Part shown: in pieces, positions 51,777 to 60,120 of the stretch
Position numbering within the stretch: position 1 is the stretch's first letter
Layout of the letters: each line of letters opens with the position of its first letter
Assembly: GCA_040635515.1 (NCBI GenBank)
Contig: JBEYHY010000011.1
Coordinates: 62,001-126,000 of the forward strand
Source: Prauserella_A sp040635515
GTDB lineage: Bacteria; Actinomycetota; Actinomycetes; Mycobacteriales; Pseudonocardiaceae
Direction of reading: 5' to 3'
DNA length: 64,000 nt
Notes under the pieces: generated by a model
What the model was told of the DNA's origin: nothing
Seen by the model: only the letters and a program-made list of their open reading frames with translations
Databases searched by the model: none
Position numbers and translations under genes: made by a program

Positions 51777-52950
51777 ACGGGAGTACGACATCGTTGTGTT
51801 CGGAGCCACCGGGTTCACCGGCGGGCTGACCGCCGAGTACCTCGCGCGCGCCGCGCCGGAAGGGTGCCGGTGGGCAATCGCGGGCCGCGACGAGAACAAA
51901 CTGGCTTCCGTCAGGCGGCGGCTGGCCGAGATCGATCCCGCTTGCGCGACCCTGCCGCTGCTGTGTGCCGACAGCGCCGACCGCGGCGCGCTCGACCGGA
52001 TCGCCGCGAGGACAAGGGTTGTCGTCACGACCGTCGGCCCCTACCTCGAATACGGGGATCCGCTTGTTGCGGCATGCGCGGCGGCCGGCACCGACTATCT
52101 CGACCTCACCGGCGAGCCCGAGTTCGCCGACCGGACCTACCTCGCGCACGACGCCACGGCAAGGAGAACGGGCGCCCGCATCGTGCACGCGTGCGGTTTC
52201 GATTCCATCCCCTACGACATGGGGGTGTTGTTCACGGTCGGCCAGTTGCCCCGTGACGTCCCGCTGAAGGTGACCGGTGCGCTGCGCGCCAACGCCGACT
52301 TCTCCGGCGGTACCTACTCGTCGCTGCTGACGGCCTTCTCAAGGCCGCGAGCCATGCTGAAAGCCGCGAAGGCGCGCCGCGCCGCCGAGCCCCGGCCGCG
52401 GGACCGCAGGGTTCACCTCAGGTTCGGGCCGCCCCGCAAAGCCTCCTCCGATGGCTGGCTCGTGCCGCTGCCGACCATCGACCCGCAGATCGTCGCCCGA
52501 TCGGCGGCCGCGCTCCCCAGCTACGGGCCCGACTTCACGTACACGCACACGGCGGTGGTGAAACGGCTGCCGACGGTGCTCGCGGCGGGGGCGGGGCTCG
52601 GCGCGCTCGCCGTGCTCGCCCAGATCAAGCCGGTAAGGGAGCGGTTGCGGGCCATGCGCGCTCCGGGGAAGGGACCGAGCGAACGGCGCAGGGCCGATTC
52701 GTGGTTCAGCGTGCGGTTCACCGGCGAGGGCGGCGGCAAGCGCGTGCGCACCGAGTTCAGTGGCGGCGATCCCGGCTACACCGAGACCGCGAAGATGCTG
52801 GGCGAATCGGCGCTGTGCCTCGCCTTCGACGAACTGCCGGCGGTGGCGGGCCAGGTCACCACGGCGGTGGCCATGGGCGAGGCACTGCTGACCAGGCTCA
52901 CGCGAGCCGGCCTGACCATCAAGGTCCTGGACACCGCCGAGCAAGTCTGA
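51754..52950 (+). CDS. Saccharopine dehydrogenase-fold protein (trans-acting enoyl reductase-like)
   Basis: A 398-aa NADP-binding protein: YDIVVFGATGFTGGLTAEYLARA, then VVTTVGPYLEYGDPLVAACAAAGTDYLDLTGEPEFADR and VHACGFDSIPYDMG. This pattern marks the mycobacterial trans-acting enoyl reductase group, which works with polyketide/fatty-acid synthases on complex lipids. ATG 51754 follows AAGGAGA inside the TetR gene. The actual lipid is unknown. Confidence 0.88.
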   Translation: MPSAQPGEREYDIVVFGATGFTGGLTAEYLARAAPEGCRWAIAGRDENKLASVRRRLAEIDPACATLPLLCADSADRGALDRIAARTRVVVTTVGPYLEYGDPLVAACAAAGTDYLDLTGEPEFADRTYLAHDATARRTGARIVHACGFDSIPYDMGVLFTVGQLPRDVPLKVTGALRANADFSGGTYSSLLTAFSRPRAMLKAAKARRAAEPRPRDRRVHLRFGPPRKASSDGWLVPLPTIDPQIVARSAAALPSYGPDFTYTHTAVVKRLPTVLAAGAGLGALAVLAQIKPVRERLRAMRAPGKGPSERRRADSWFSVRFTGEGGGKRVRTEFSGGDPGYTETAKMLGESALCLAFDELPAVAGQVTTAVAMGEALLTRLTRAGLTIKVLDTAEQV

Positions 52951-52957
52951 CCCGGCC

Positions 52958-53020
52958 CCGCGAGTCCCCCGCCCAGGACGCCGAGATCCGCGTTCGGGAC
53001 GTCGAGATCCGCGTTCGGCG
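52958..53020 (+). repeat. 21-bp tandem repeat array 3, three units
   Basis: Three 21-bp units at 52958, 52979 and 53000. The first is identical to a unit of array 1 at 23922 and the identity runs on for seven more bases. It fills the 76-bp gap between two convergent stop codons (52950 and 53027). Confidence 0.9.
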
Positions 53021-53026
53021 GGCCGC

Positions 53027-54232
53027 TCAGCTGACGAGACGGCGCACGACCGCGTCGGCGAGCAGCCTGCCCCGGTCGGTGAGCACGGCCCTGCCTCCGG
53101 CGATGGCCCCCGCGTCGAGCACTCCGTCGTCGGCGGCGGCCTTGGCCTGCTCGACCCCGCCCTCGGCAAGCGCCGAGAGCGGAAGGCCCTCGGCGAGCCG
53201 GAGTTCGAGCATCACGCGCTCCAGGTAGCGGTCCTGCTCACCGAGCACCTCACGGTCGGCGACCGGAAGCGTGCCCTGCGCGAGCAGTTCCGCGTAGCGC
53301 GCGGGGTGCTTGACGTTCCACCAGCGGACGCCGCCGACGTGACTGTGCGCGCCGGGACCGGCGCCCCACCAGTCGCCGCCCCGCCAGTAGCCCATGTTGT
53401 GAGCGCACACCGCGCCCGGTCGCCCCGAGGCCCAGTTCGACACCTCGTACCAGCGCAGTCCCGCCTCGGCCAGTGTCGCGTCGATCAGCTCGTACCGTTC
53501 GGCGAGTACGTCGTCGTCGGGAGCGGGCAACTCGCCCTTGCGGACCTTGCGGGCCATGGCCGTACCGTCCTCGACGATCAGCGCGTAGGCCGAGACGTGA
53601 TCGACCCCCGCGGAGAGCACGGCTTCCAGCGAGGCGCGCAGGTCGCTGGTCCGCTCCCCCGGCGTCCCGTAGATCAGATCGAGGTTGACGTGCTCGAAGC
53701 CGGCCTCCCTCGCCTCCTTAGCCGCGGCGACGGGCCGGCCGGGCGTGTGCACACGGTCCAGCACGCGCAGTACGTGCGGCGCCGCCGACTGCATACCGAG
53801 CGACACCCTGGTGTAACCGGCCCGCCTGATGCCGGAGAAGAATTCCGGCGAGGTCGACTCCGGGTTGGATTCGGTGGTGACCTCGGCGCCGTCGGCGAGC
53901 CCGAAGTTCCCCCGGACCGCGTCGAGCACGTCGGCCAGCCCGTCGGCGCCCAGCAGCGAGGGAGTGCCGCCGCCGACGAAGACCGTGTCCGCCACGGGCG
54001 GTGTGCCGAGCACACGCGCGGCCAGTTCGAGCTCCCTTCGCAGGCCTCGAAGCCAGGACGCGGGAGAAGCGGCCGAGCCGAGCTCACCGGCGGTGTAGGT
54101 GTTGAAGTCGCAGTAGCCACAGCGTGTCGCGCAGAAGGGCACGTGCACGTACACCCCGAACGGCCGCTCGCCGACTCCGCTCAGCGCGGAGCCGGGAAGG
54201 GTGAACCGGTCGGGACGGGTCTGCGAACTCAC
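53027..54232 (-). CDS. hemW: Radical SAM protein HemW (heme chaperone)
   Basis: A 401-aa radical SAM protein with the cluster motif C34-ATR-C38-GY-C41 in YVHVPFCATRCGYCDF, TVFVGGGTPSLLG and ESNPES. HemW resembles coproporphyrinogen oxidase HemN but has the CxxxCxxC-F variation of the heme-chaperone group. It starts at GTG 54232 and ends next to repeat array 3. Confidence 0.9.
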   Translation of the reverse strand: MSSQTRPDRFTLPGSALSGVGERPFGVYVHVPFCATRCGYCDFNTYTAGELGSAASPASWLRGLRRELELAARVLGTPPVADTVFVGGGTPSLLGADGLADVLDAVRGNFGLADGAEVTTESNPESTSPEFFSGIRRAGYTRVSLGMQSAAPHVLRVLDRVHTPGRPVAAAKEAREAGFEHVNLDLIYGTPGERTSDLRASLEAVLSAGVDHVSAYALIVEDGTAMARKVRKGELPAPDDDVLAERYELIDATLAEAGLRWYEVSNWASGRPGAVCAHNMGYWRGGDWWGAGPGAHSHVGGVRWWNVKHPARYAELLAQGTLPVADREVLGEQDRYLERVMLELRLAEGLPLSALAEGGVEQAKAAADDGVLDAGAIAGGRAVLTDRGRLLADAVVRRLVS

Positions 54233-54341
54233 CGCTCCAGTGTCCCATCAGAGTCGGCAGAGCCAGAGGAGCCCGGTAAAAGCCCTGGTGACGTTACTCC
54301 CACGATGCGGACGGCCCTGGACCACATTCTGAGCAGCGTGG

Positions 54342-54347
54342 CACTCT
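54342..54347 (+). promoter_or_regulatory. Candidate -10 for the leaderless sulfate-operon leader peptide
   Basis: CACTCT lies six bases before the GTG of the leader peptide, the spacing expected for a transcript starting at that GTG. It departs from TANNNT at the first base. Confidence 0.35.
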
Positions 54348-54353
54348 TGGTTC

Positions 54354-54434
54354 GTGACTTCCGCAGGAGTGTCCCTCGTGGTACGGCGCCACGTCGACTA
54401 CTTGCGCGTCTCCAGCAGTCTCTGCCGGCGCTGA
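54354..54434 (+). CDS. Cysteine-operon leader peptide, 26 aa
   Basis: GTG 54354 opens a 26-codon frame reading VTSAGVSLVV-RRHVDYLRVSSSLCRR. The RRHVDxLRVSSxLCR core is the conserved actinobacterial leader peptide found before sulfur-assimilation genes. No ribosome site is present, so it is probably leaderless, like the cysteine-responsive attenuator ORFs known in mycobacteria. Ribosome stalling or release at the cysteine codon near the end would set folding of the 139-nt region before the sulfite reductase gene. Confidence 0.8.
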   Translation: MTSAGVSLVVRRHVDYLRVSSSLCRR

Positions 54435-54573
54435 ATTCTGTGCGCCGTTTGCCTTTTCAAGGACGATCCGGCGCCCGGCTGCCGCGAACTGCTCCTGCCA
54501 AGGGCTCCACCCGGGCGAAGCGCGGCACCGCCGGCGCCGGCCACGAGTGACCAGCCCTGGAGGACGAGAACAC
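54435..54573 (+). promoter_or_regulatory. Structured leader between leader peptide and sulfite reductase
   Basis: The 139 bases contain several GC-rich complementary segments (GCCGGCGC near 54424-54431 and 54528-54545, GGCGCCC, ACCCGGGCG) that could form alternative hairpins, ending in GGAGG before ATG 54574. It fits an attenuation region. Structures were not computed. Confidence 0.45.
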
Positions 54574-56256
54574 ATGGCCCCGAAGACGGACCGCCCCGCA
54601 CGGCCCAAGCAGCGTCGCGGTGAGGGTCAATGGGCACTGGGATACCGCGAACCGCTCAACCCCAACGAGCGCTCGAAAAGGGACGATTCGCCCCTGAATG
54701 TCCGCGCCCGCATCGAGAACATCTACGCCAAGGGCGGCTTCGACTCGATCGACCCCGGCGACCTGCGCGGCCGCTTTCGCTGGTATGGCCTCTACACACA
54801 GCGCAAGCCGGGCATCGACGGCGGGCGGACGGCCACGCTGGAACCCGAAGAGCTCGACGACAAGTACTTCATGCTGCGGGTGCGGCTTGACGGCGGCGCG
54901 CTGACCACCGACCAGCTGACCCTGCTCGGCGAGCTGTCGCAGACCTACGCGAGGGACACCGCCGACATCACCGACCGGCAGAACATCCAGTACCACTGGA
55001 TCCGGATCGAGGACATGCCCGCCATCTGGGAAAAGCTCGAAGCGGCAGGCATGACCACCATGGAGGCGTGCGGCGACAGCCCGCGCGTGATCCTCGGTTC
55101 ACCGGTGGCGGGCATCGCCGCCGACGAGATCATCGACGGCACCCCGGCCATCGAGGAGATCAACAGGCGCTTCATCGGCGACCCCCGGTTCGCGAACCTG
55201 CCCCGCAAGTTCAAGACGGCGATCTCGGGACAGCAGGACGTCGCGCACGAGATCCACGACGTCGCGTTCGTCGGCGTCGACCATCCCGAGCACGGCCCCG
55301 GCTTCGACGTGCAGGTCGGCGGCGGGCTCTCGACCAACCCGATGATCGCGCAGCGCCTCGGCGTGTGGGTGCCGCTTGAGGACGTCCCTGACGTGTGGGA
55401 AGGCGTCATCAGCATCTTCCGCGACTACGGCTACCGCAGGCTGCGGTCGAGGGCGCGGATCAAGTTCCTCGTCAAGGACTGGGGCGCGGCCAAGTTCAGG
55501 GAGGTGCTGGAAACCCGGTACCTCAAGCGAAGCCTCGCCGAAGGGCCCGCGCCGGAGGCTCCTGACGCCCCCATCGACCATGTCGGCGTGCACAAGCAGA
55601 CCGACGGCAGGTACTACGTCGGCGGCGCGCCGGTCGCGGGCCGCACCTCGGGTTCGATGCTGATCGCGGCGGCCAAGGCCGCGGAGCGGGCGGGGTCCGG
55701 CAGGGTCAGGCTGACGCCACAACAGAAACTGGTCGTGCTCGACGTCCCGGAGACCGAACTCGACGGCCTCACCACCGAACTGGCCGAAGCGGGGTTGCGG
55801 ACCACTCCGTCGCCGTGGCGGCGCGGCGTCATGGCCTGCACCGGCATCGAGTTCTGCAAGCTGGCGATCGTGGAGACCAAGGCGAGGGCTCAGCAACTCG
55901 TGGCCGATCTCGAACAGCGGCTCGCCGGCGTCCAGGACGGCGTCGACAATCCGGTCAGCGTGCACCTCAACGGCTGCCCCAACTCGTGTGCCCGCATCCA
56001 GGTCGCCGACATCGGCCTCAAGGGACAGATCGTCACCGACGACGAGGGCAACCAGGTCGAGGGTTTCCAAGTGCACCTCGGTGGCGGACTCGGGCTCGAC
56101 GCCGGTTTCGGCCGCAAACTCAGAGGGCACAAGGTGACCAGTGCGGAACTGACCGACTATGTCGAGCGTCTCGTCCGTGCCTATCTCGCCGACCGTGCGC
56201 AGGGAGAACGCTTCGCGCAGTGGGTGGCCCGCGCCGACGAGGCCGCACTGAAGTGA
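54574..56256 (+). CDS. sirA: Ferredoxin-type sulfite reductase
   Basis: A 560-aa siroheme/4Fe-4S reductase that makes sulfide from sulfite. The cluster cysteines are C422, C428 (ACTGIEFCKLA) and C468, C472 (NGCPNSCAR). Siroheme-binding SPRVILGSP and RKFKTAISGQQDV are present. It heads the sulfate-assimilation operon. Nitrite reductases share the fold; the neighbouring cysH and cysDN genes make sulfite the clear substrate. ATG 54574 is the start, with GGAGG 11 bases before. Confidence 0.93.
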   Translation: MAPKTDRPARPKQRRGEGQWALGYREPLNPNERSKRDDSPLNVRARIENIYAKGGFDSIDPGDLRGRFRWYGLYTQRKPGIDGGRTATLEPEELDDKYFMLRVRLDGGALTTDQLTLLGELSQTYARDTADITDRQNIQYHWIRIEDMPAIWEKLEAAGMTTMEACGDSPRVILGSPVAGIAADEIIDGTPAIEEINRRFIGDPRFANLPRKFKTAISGQQDVAHEIHDVAFVGVDHPEHGPGFDVQVGGGLSTNPMIAQRLGVWVPLEDVPDVWEGVISIFRDYGYRRLRSRARIKFLVKDWGAAKFREVLETRYLKRSLAEGPAPEAPDAPIDHVGVHKQTDGRYYVGGAPVAGRTSGSMLIAAAKAAERAGSGRVRLTPQQKLVVLDVPETELDGLTTELAEAGLRTTPSPWRRGVMACTGIEFCKLAIVETKARAQQLVADLEQRLAGVQDGVDNPVSVHLNGCPNSCARIQVADIGLKGQIVTDDEGNQVEGFQVHLGGGLGLDAGFGRKLRGHKVTSAELTDYVERLVRAYLADRAQGERFAQWVARADEAALK

Positions 56257-56263
56257 GTGTGAG

Positions 56264-56425
56264 ATGAGCGAATTCACGCCGAGCAGAGCCACGGCGTTCT
56301 ACTGTCCGTACTGTGGCGACGAAGATCTCCGACCTGAGAAGGATGGCGCCTGGCTGTGCGGATCGTGTAGGAGAGTGTTCTCGGTGACCTTCATCGGCCT
56401 GCAGATTCCGGAGGTAACCCGATGA
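56264..56425 (+). CDS. 53-aa zinc-ribbon protein in the sulfate-assimilation operon
   Basis: A small gene between sirA (7 bp away) and cysH (overlap ATGA). The product MSEFTPSRATAFYCPYCGDE... has two CxxC pairs, C14/C17 and C32/C35, forming a zinc-ribbon or rubredoxin-like site, and a hydrophobic C-terminus, FSVTFIGLQIPEV. A similar short gene sits between the sulfite reductase and cysH in other actinomycetes (from memory). Its function is unknown; an electron or sulfur transfer role is possible. Confidence 0.85.
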   Translation: MSEFTPSRATAFYCPYCGDEDLRPEKDGAWLCGSCRRVFSVTFIGLQIPEVTR

Positions 56426-57138
56426 CAGTTGCGACATCGACGAGCGAAGCTCGGGAAGACCTGAAGGCGGTGGCCGCGCGGGCTTCCGAAAAACTGGCCG
56501 AAGCGAGCGCCGAGGAGGCGCTGCGCTGGGCCGTCGAGGAGTTCGGCGACGATCTGATCGTCGCGTCGAACATGCAGGACGCCGTCCTGATCGATCTCGC
56601 GACCGCAGTGAAGTCCGATGTGGATGTCCTTTTCCTCGAAACGGGCTACCACTTCGCGGAAACCATCGGCACTCGCGACGCGGTCGCGACCGTGTACCCG
56701 GACATCACCGTCGTGAACGCGCAAGCGGAGCAGTCGGTCGCCGAACAGGACGAGCAATACGGGCCGAGGCTGCACGACCGCGACCCCAACCAGTGCTGCC
56801 ACCTCCGCAAGGTGATCCCGTTGCGCACCACACTCGCGCGGTATTCGTGCTGGGTGACCGGAGTGCGCAGGGTCGACGCGCCGACGAGGGCGAACACGCC
56901 GATCGTCACCTGGGACGAGCGCAACGGGCTCGTCAAGGTCAACCCCATCGCCGCGTGGACGGACGAGGAGTTCGACGGCTACATCGCCGAGCACGGGATT
57001 CTGCAGAATCCTTTGGTGGACGAGGGATACCTCTCGATCGGCTGCGCGCCGTGCACCGCGAAGGTCGCGCCGGGAGCCGACCCTCGAAGCGGACGCTGGG
57101 CGGGACAGAGCAAGACCGAGTGCGGCCTGCACGGCTGA
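56422..57138 (+). CDS. cysH: Adenylyl-sulfate (APS) reductase
   Basis: A 238-aa thioredoxin-dependent reductase. The two cysteine pairs, C125-C126 (NQCCHLRKV) and C208/C211 (GCAPC), bind a 4Fe-4S cluster, which marks APS rather than PAPS reductases. The catalytic cysteine is C234 in KTECGLHG. It reduces adenylyl sulfate to sulfite. It overlaps the zinc-ribbon gene and is 11 bp before cysD. Confidence 0.95.
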   Translation: MTVATSTSEAREDLKAVAARASEKLAEASAEEALRWAVEEFGDDLIVASNMQDAVLIDLATAVKSDVDVLFLETGYHFAETIGTRDAVATVYPDITVVNAQAEQSVAEQDEQYGPRLHDRDPNQCCHLRKVIPLRTTLARYSCWVTGVRRVDAPTRANTPIVTWDERNGLVKVNPIAAWTDEEFDGYIAEHGILQNPLVDEGYLSIGCAPCTAKVAPGADPRSGRWAGQSKTECGLHG

Positions 57139-57149
57139 GAAAGGACGAC

Positions 57150-58070
57150 ATGACCACGTTGGAGGCCGCCACCGACGCGGCACGGGACAACCTGATCGCG
57201 CTGGAGTCCGAGGCCATCCACATCTTCCGCGAGGTCGCGGGTGAGTTCGACCGGCCGGTGATCCTGTTCTCCGGCGGCAAGGACTCCACCCTGCTGCTGC
57301 ATCTCGCGATCAAGGCGTTCTGGCCCGCCCCGGTGCCCTTCCCGCTGCTGCACGTCGACACGGGACACAACTTCGATGAGGTCATCGAGTTCCGCGACCA
57401 GGTGGTCGAGCGCCACGGGCTCCGGCTGATCGTCGCCAGCGTGCAGGACTGGATCGACGACGGGCGGCTCGCCGAGCGGCCAGACGGGACACGTAACCCG
57501 CTGCAGACCCAGCCGCTGCTCGACACCATCACCGAGCACAAGTTCGACGCCGTGTTCGGTGGCGGGAGGCGGGACGAGGAACGCGCCCGCGCGAAGGAGC
57601 GGATTTTCAGCCTGCGCAACGCTTTCGGCCAGTGGGAACCTCGCAGGCAGCGGCCCGAGCTGTGGAACCTCTACAACGGCAGGCACCGGCCGGGCGAGCA
57701 CGTGCGCGTCTTCCCTTTGTCGAACTGGACCGAGGCCGACGTCTGGAACTACATCGCCCGCGAAGGGGTCGAACTGCCCTCGATCTACTACGCGCACCAG
57801 CGCAACGTGTACCGCAGGGACGGCATGTGGCTCACCGAGGGCCCGTGGGGCGGGCCCCGCGAGGACGAGGTCGTGCGGGAACTGACGGTGCGCTACCGCA
57901 CCGTCGGCGACGGATCGTGCACCGGTGCCGTCGAATCGACGGCCACCTCGGTGGAGGACGTGATCGCGGAGGTGCAGGCGAGCAGGCTCACCGAACGCGG
58001 GGCCACGAGAGCCGACGACCGGTTGTCGGAGGCCGCCATGGAGGACCGCAAGCGGGAAGGGTACTTCTAG
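57150..58070 (+). CDS. cysD: Sulfate adenylyltransferase subunit 2
   Basis: A 306-aa PP-loop ATPase with FSGGKDSTLLLHLAIKAF, HVDTGHNFDEVIEFRD and FGGGRRDEERARAKERIFSLR. With CysN it forms adenylyl sulfate from sulfate and ATP. ATG 57150 follows AAGGACG. Confidence 0.96.
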   Translation: MTTLEAATDAARDNLIALESEAIHIFREVAGEFDRPVILFSGGKDSTLLLHLAIKAFWPAPVPFPLLHVDTGHNFDEVIEFRDQVVERHGLRLIVASVQDWIDDGRLAERPDGTRNPLQTQPLLDTITEHKFDAVFGGGRRDEERARAKERIFSLRNAFGQWEPRRQRPELWNLYNGRHRPGEHVRVFPLSNWTEADVWNYIAREGVELPSIYYAHQRNVYRRDGMWLTEGPWGGPREDEVVRELTVRYRTVGDGSCTGAVESTATSVEDVIAEVQASRLTERGATRADDRLSEAAMEDRKREGYF

Positions 58071-58072
58071 AG

Positions 58073-59347
58073 ATGAGCTCGCTGCTACGGCTTGCCACGG
58101 CAGGAAGTGTCGACGACGGTAAGTCCACATTGGTCGGCCGGTTGCTGTACGACACGAAGTCCGTGCTGGCCGATCAGCTCGACGCCGTCCAGCGCGCCAG
58201 CGTCGACCGCGGACTGTCCACACCGGACCTCTCACTGCTCGTCGACGGGTTGCGCTCCGAGCGTGAGCAGGGCATCACCATCGACGTGGCCTACCGGTAT
58301 TTCGCCACTCCCCGGCGCAGCTTCGTGCTCGCCGACACTCCGGGGCACGTCCAGTACACCCGCAACACCGTCACCGGCGCCTCGACGGCGCAACTCGCCG
58401 TACTGCTGGTCGACGCGCGCAAGGGCGTCGTCGAGCAGACCAGGAGGCACGCGGCCGTCCTGGCACTGCTCGGGGTGCCCAGGCTGGTGCTCGCCGTCAA
58501 CAAGGTCGACCTCATCGGCTACGACGAGGAGGCCTTCACGGTGATAGCGAAGGAATTCTCGGCTCACGCGGCATCTCTGGGCTACGCGGAGGGCTCCGTA
58601 CTGGCCATCCCGGTCTCCGCTCTCGTCGGCGACAACGTCGCGACCCGTTCGGAGAACACCCCGTGGTATCAGGGCCCGACCCTGCTCGAACATCTTGAGA
58701 ACGTTCCGGTCGCCCCTGACCCGCACGAGGCTCCCTTCCGGTTCCCCGTCCAGTACGTGATCAGGCCGCGCACGCCGGAACATCCCGACTACCGGGGCTA
58801 CGCGGGTCAGATCGCGTCGGGAACGGTGCGGCCCGGTGACGAAATCGTCGTACTGCCACAGGGTTTGCGCTCGACCGTCGAACGGATCGACACTCACGGC
58901 GGCCCGCTCGACGAGGCCGGTTCGGGCAGTTCGGTCACCGTGGTGCTCGCCGACGAGCTGGACATCTCCCGCGGCGACCTCATCGCGGCCGCCCAAGCAC
59001 GGCCCCGGCTGACCGACGAGCTCACCGCGGCGTTGTGCTGGCTGTCCGGCAAGGAACTGCGACCGGGTGCCAAAGTGCTCGTCAAGCACGGAACCCGCAC
59101 GGTGCAGGCACTCGTCGAGGAGCTCAGCGCCCGCTTCGACGAACAGACTCTCTCCACTGTGGACAATCCGGAAATGCTGGAACTCAACGACATCGGCAGT
59201 GTCCGGTTGCGGCTGTCGGAGGAGATCCCCGTCGACGACTACGCGGAGAGCCCCCGCACGGGCGCGTTCCTCGTCATCGATCCCAAGGACGGCGACACGC
59301 TCGCGGCGGGGATGGTCGGCGAGCGGTTCTCCACGCTGGGCGCATGA
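58073..59347 (+). CDS. cysN: Sulfate adenylyltransferase subunit 1 (GTPase)
   Basis: A 424-aa translation-factor-type GTPase: P-loop AGSVDDGKSTLVGRLLYD, switch EREQGITIDVAYRYF, LADTPGHVQYTRN and AVNKVDL. It powers APS formation by CysD. It lacks a fused APS kinase (CysC) domain, in line with a pathway that uses APS directly. ATG 58073, two bases after cysD. Confidence 0.96.
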   Translation: MSSLLRLATAGSVDDGKSTLVGRLLYDTKSVLADQLDAVQRASVDRGLSTPDLSLLVDGLRSEREQGITIDVAYRYFATPRRSFVLADTPGHVQYTRNTVTGASTAQLAVLLVDARKGVVEQTRRHAAVLALLGVPRLVLAVNKVDLIGYDEEAFTVIAKEFSAHAASLGYAEGSVLAIPVSALVGDNVATRSENTPWYQGPTLLEHLENVPVAPDPHEAPFRFPVQYVIRPRTPEHPDYRGYAGQIASGTVRPGDEIVVLPQGLRSTVERIDTHGGPLDEAGSGSSVTVVLADELDISRGDLIAAAQARPRLTDELTAALCWLSGKELRPGAKVLVKHGTRTVQALVEELSARFDEQTLSTVDNPEMLELNDIGSVRLRLSEEIPVDDYAESPRTGAFLVIDPKDGDTLAAGMVGERFSTLGA

Positions 59348-60093
59348 CCGCACCACCGCTCGTCACCGTCGCGCACGGCAGCAGGGACCACAGATCCGCG
59401 GCCACCATCGCGGCGCTCGCCGATCTCGTCCGCGCCGAGGCCCCCGGCCTCGACGTGAGGGAGGCGTTCCTCGACCTCTCGCGGCCGGGTGTCGGTGAGG
59501 TGCTCGCGGCACTGCATGCCGAGGGCCACCGAGAGACGATCATCGTGCCGCTGTTGCTCGGCAGCGCCTACCACGCGAGGGTCGACCTTCCTCGCATCGT
59601 GGAGGACGCCGCCGTCCGGTTTCCCGCGCTGCGGGTGACCGTCTCGGAGGTACTCGGCACCTCCGGAGTGCTGGAGGAGGTCGCGCTCGACCGGCTCGCG
59701 GCCGCCGGCGCCGATCTCGCGGATCCCGGACTGGGTGTCGTGCTGTCGGCCGTGGGCTCCTCGCACGAACCGGCCAACGTGGCCGTCGCCAGGATGGCGC
59801 GGCGCTGGCAGTCGCGGAACAGGTGCCTTGTGACGCACGCCTTCGCCAGTGCGGCCCACCCCGACGTGCCCGCCGCCGTGGCGAAGTTGCGGGCCAAAGG
59901 CGCGGCCCGGTTCGCCGTCGCCTCCTGGTTTCTCGCACCTGGCCTGCTTCCCGACCGCGTCAGCACACTGGCGAGGGAGGCCGCGGGGCCGGTTGCTTTC
60001 GCGCAGCCGCTGTGTCCCGACCCTCGCGTGGCCGGGGCGGTGCTGCGGCACTACGCCGGGGCGAGACGGGCCGACGCGCGGCGCTCGGCCTGA
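59344..60093 (+). CDS. Sirohydrochlorin ferrochelatase (CbiX/SirB-like)
   Basis: A 249-aa chelatase of two CbiX halves; VAHGSRDHRSAATIAAL and VPLLLGSAYHARVDLPRIV hold the metal-binding histidines. It supplies siroheme for the sulfite reductase. ATG 59344 overlaps cysN (ATGA). The earlier siroheme enzymes are not in this window. Confidence 0.88.
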   Translation: MTAPPLVTVAHGSRDHRSAATIAALADLVRAEAPGLDVREAFLDLSRPGVGEVLAALHAEGHRETIIVPLLLGSAYHARVDLPRIVEDAAVRFPALRVTVSEVLGTSGVLEEVALDRLAAAGADLADPGLGVVLSAVGSSHEPANVAVARMARRWQSRNRCLVTHAFASAAHPDVPAAVAKLRAKGAARFAVASWFLAPGLLPDRVSTLAREAAGPVAFAQPLCPDPRVAGAVLRHYAGARRADARRSA

Positions 60094-60120
60094 TCGCGAG
60101 GGTGTGCCAGGGTGTTGGGC

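Noticed and set aside
54233..54573. SAM or other riboswitch upstream of the sulfite reductase gene
   Set aside because: No SAM-I, SAM-II or SAM-IV conserved blocks are seen; a conserved leader peptide explains the region better.
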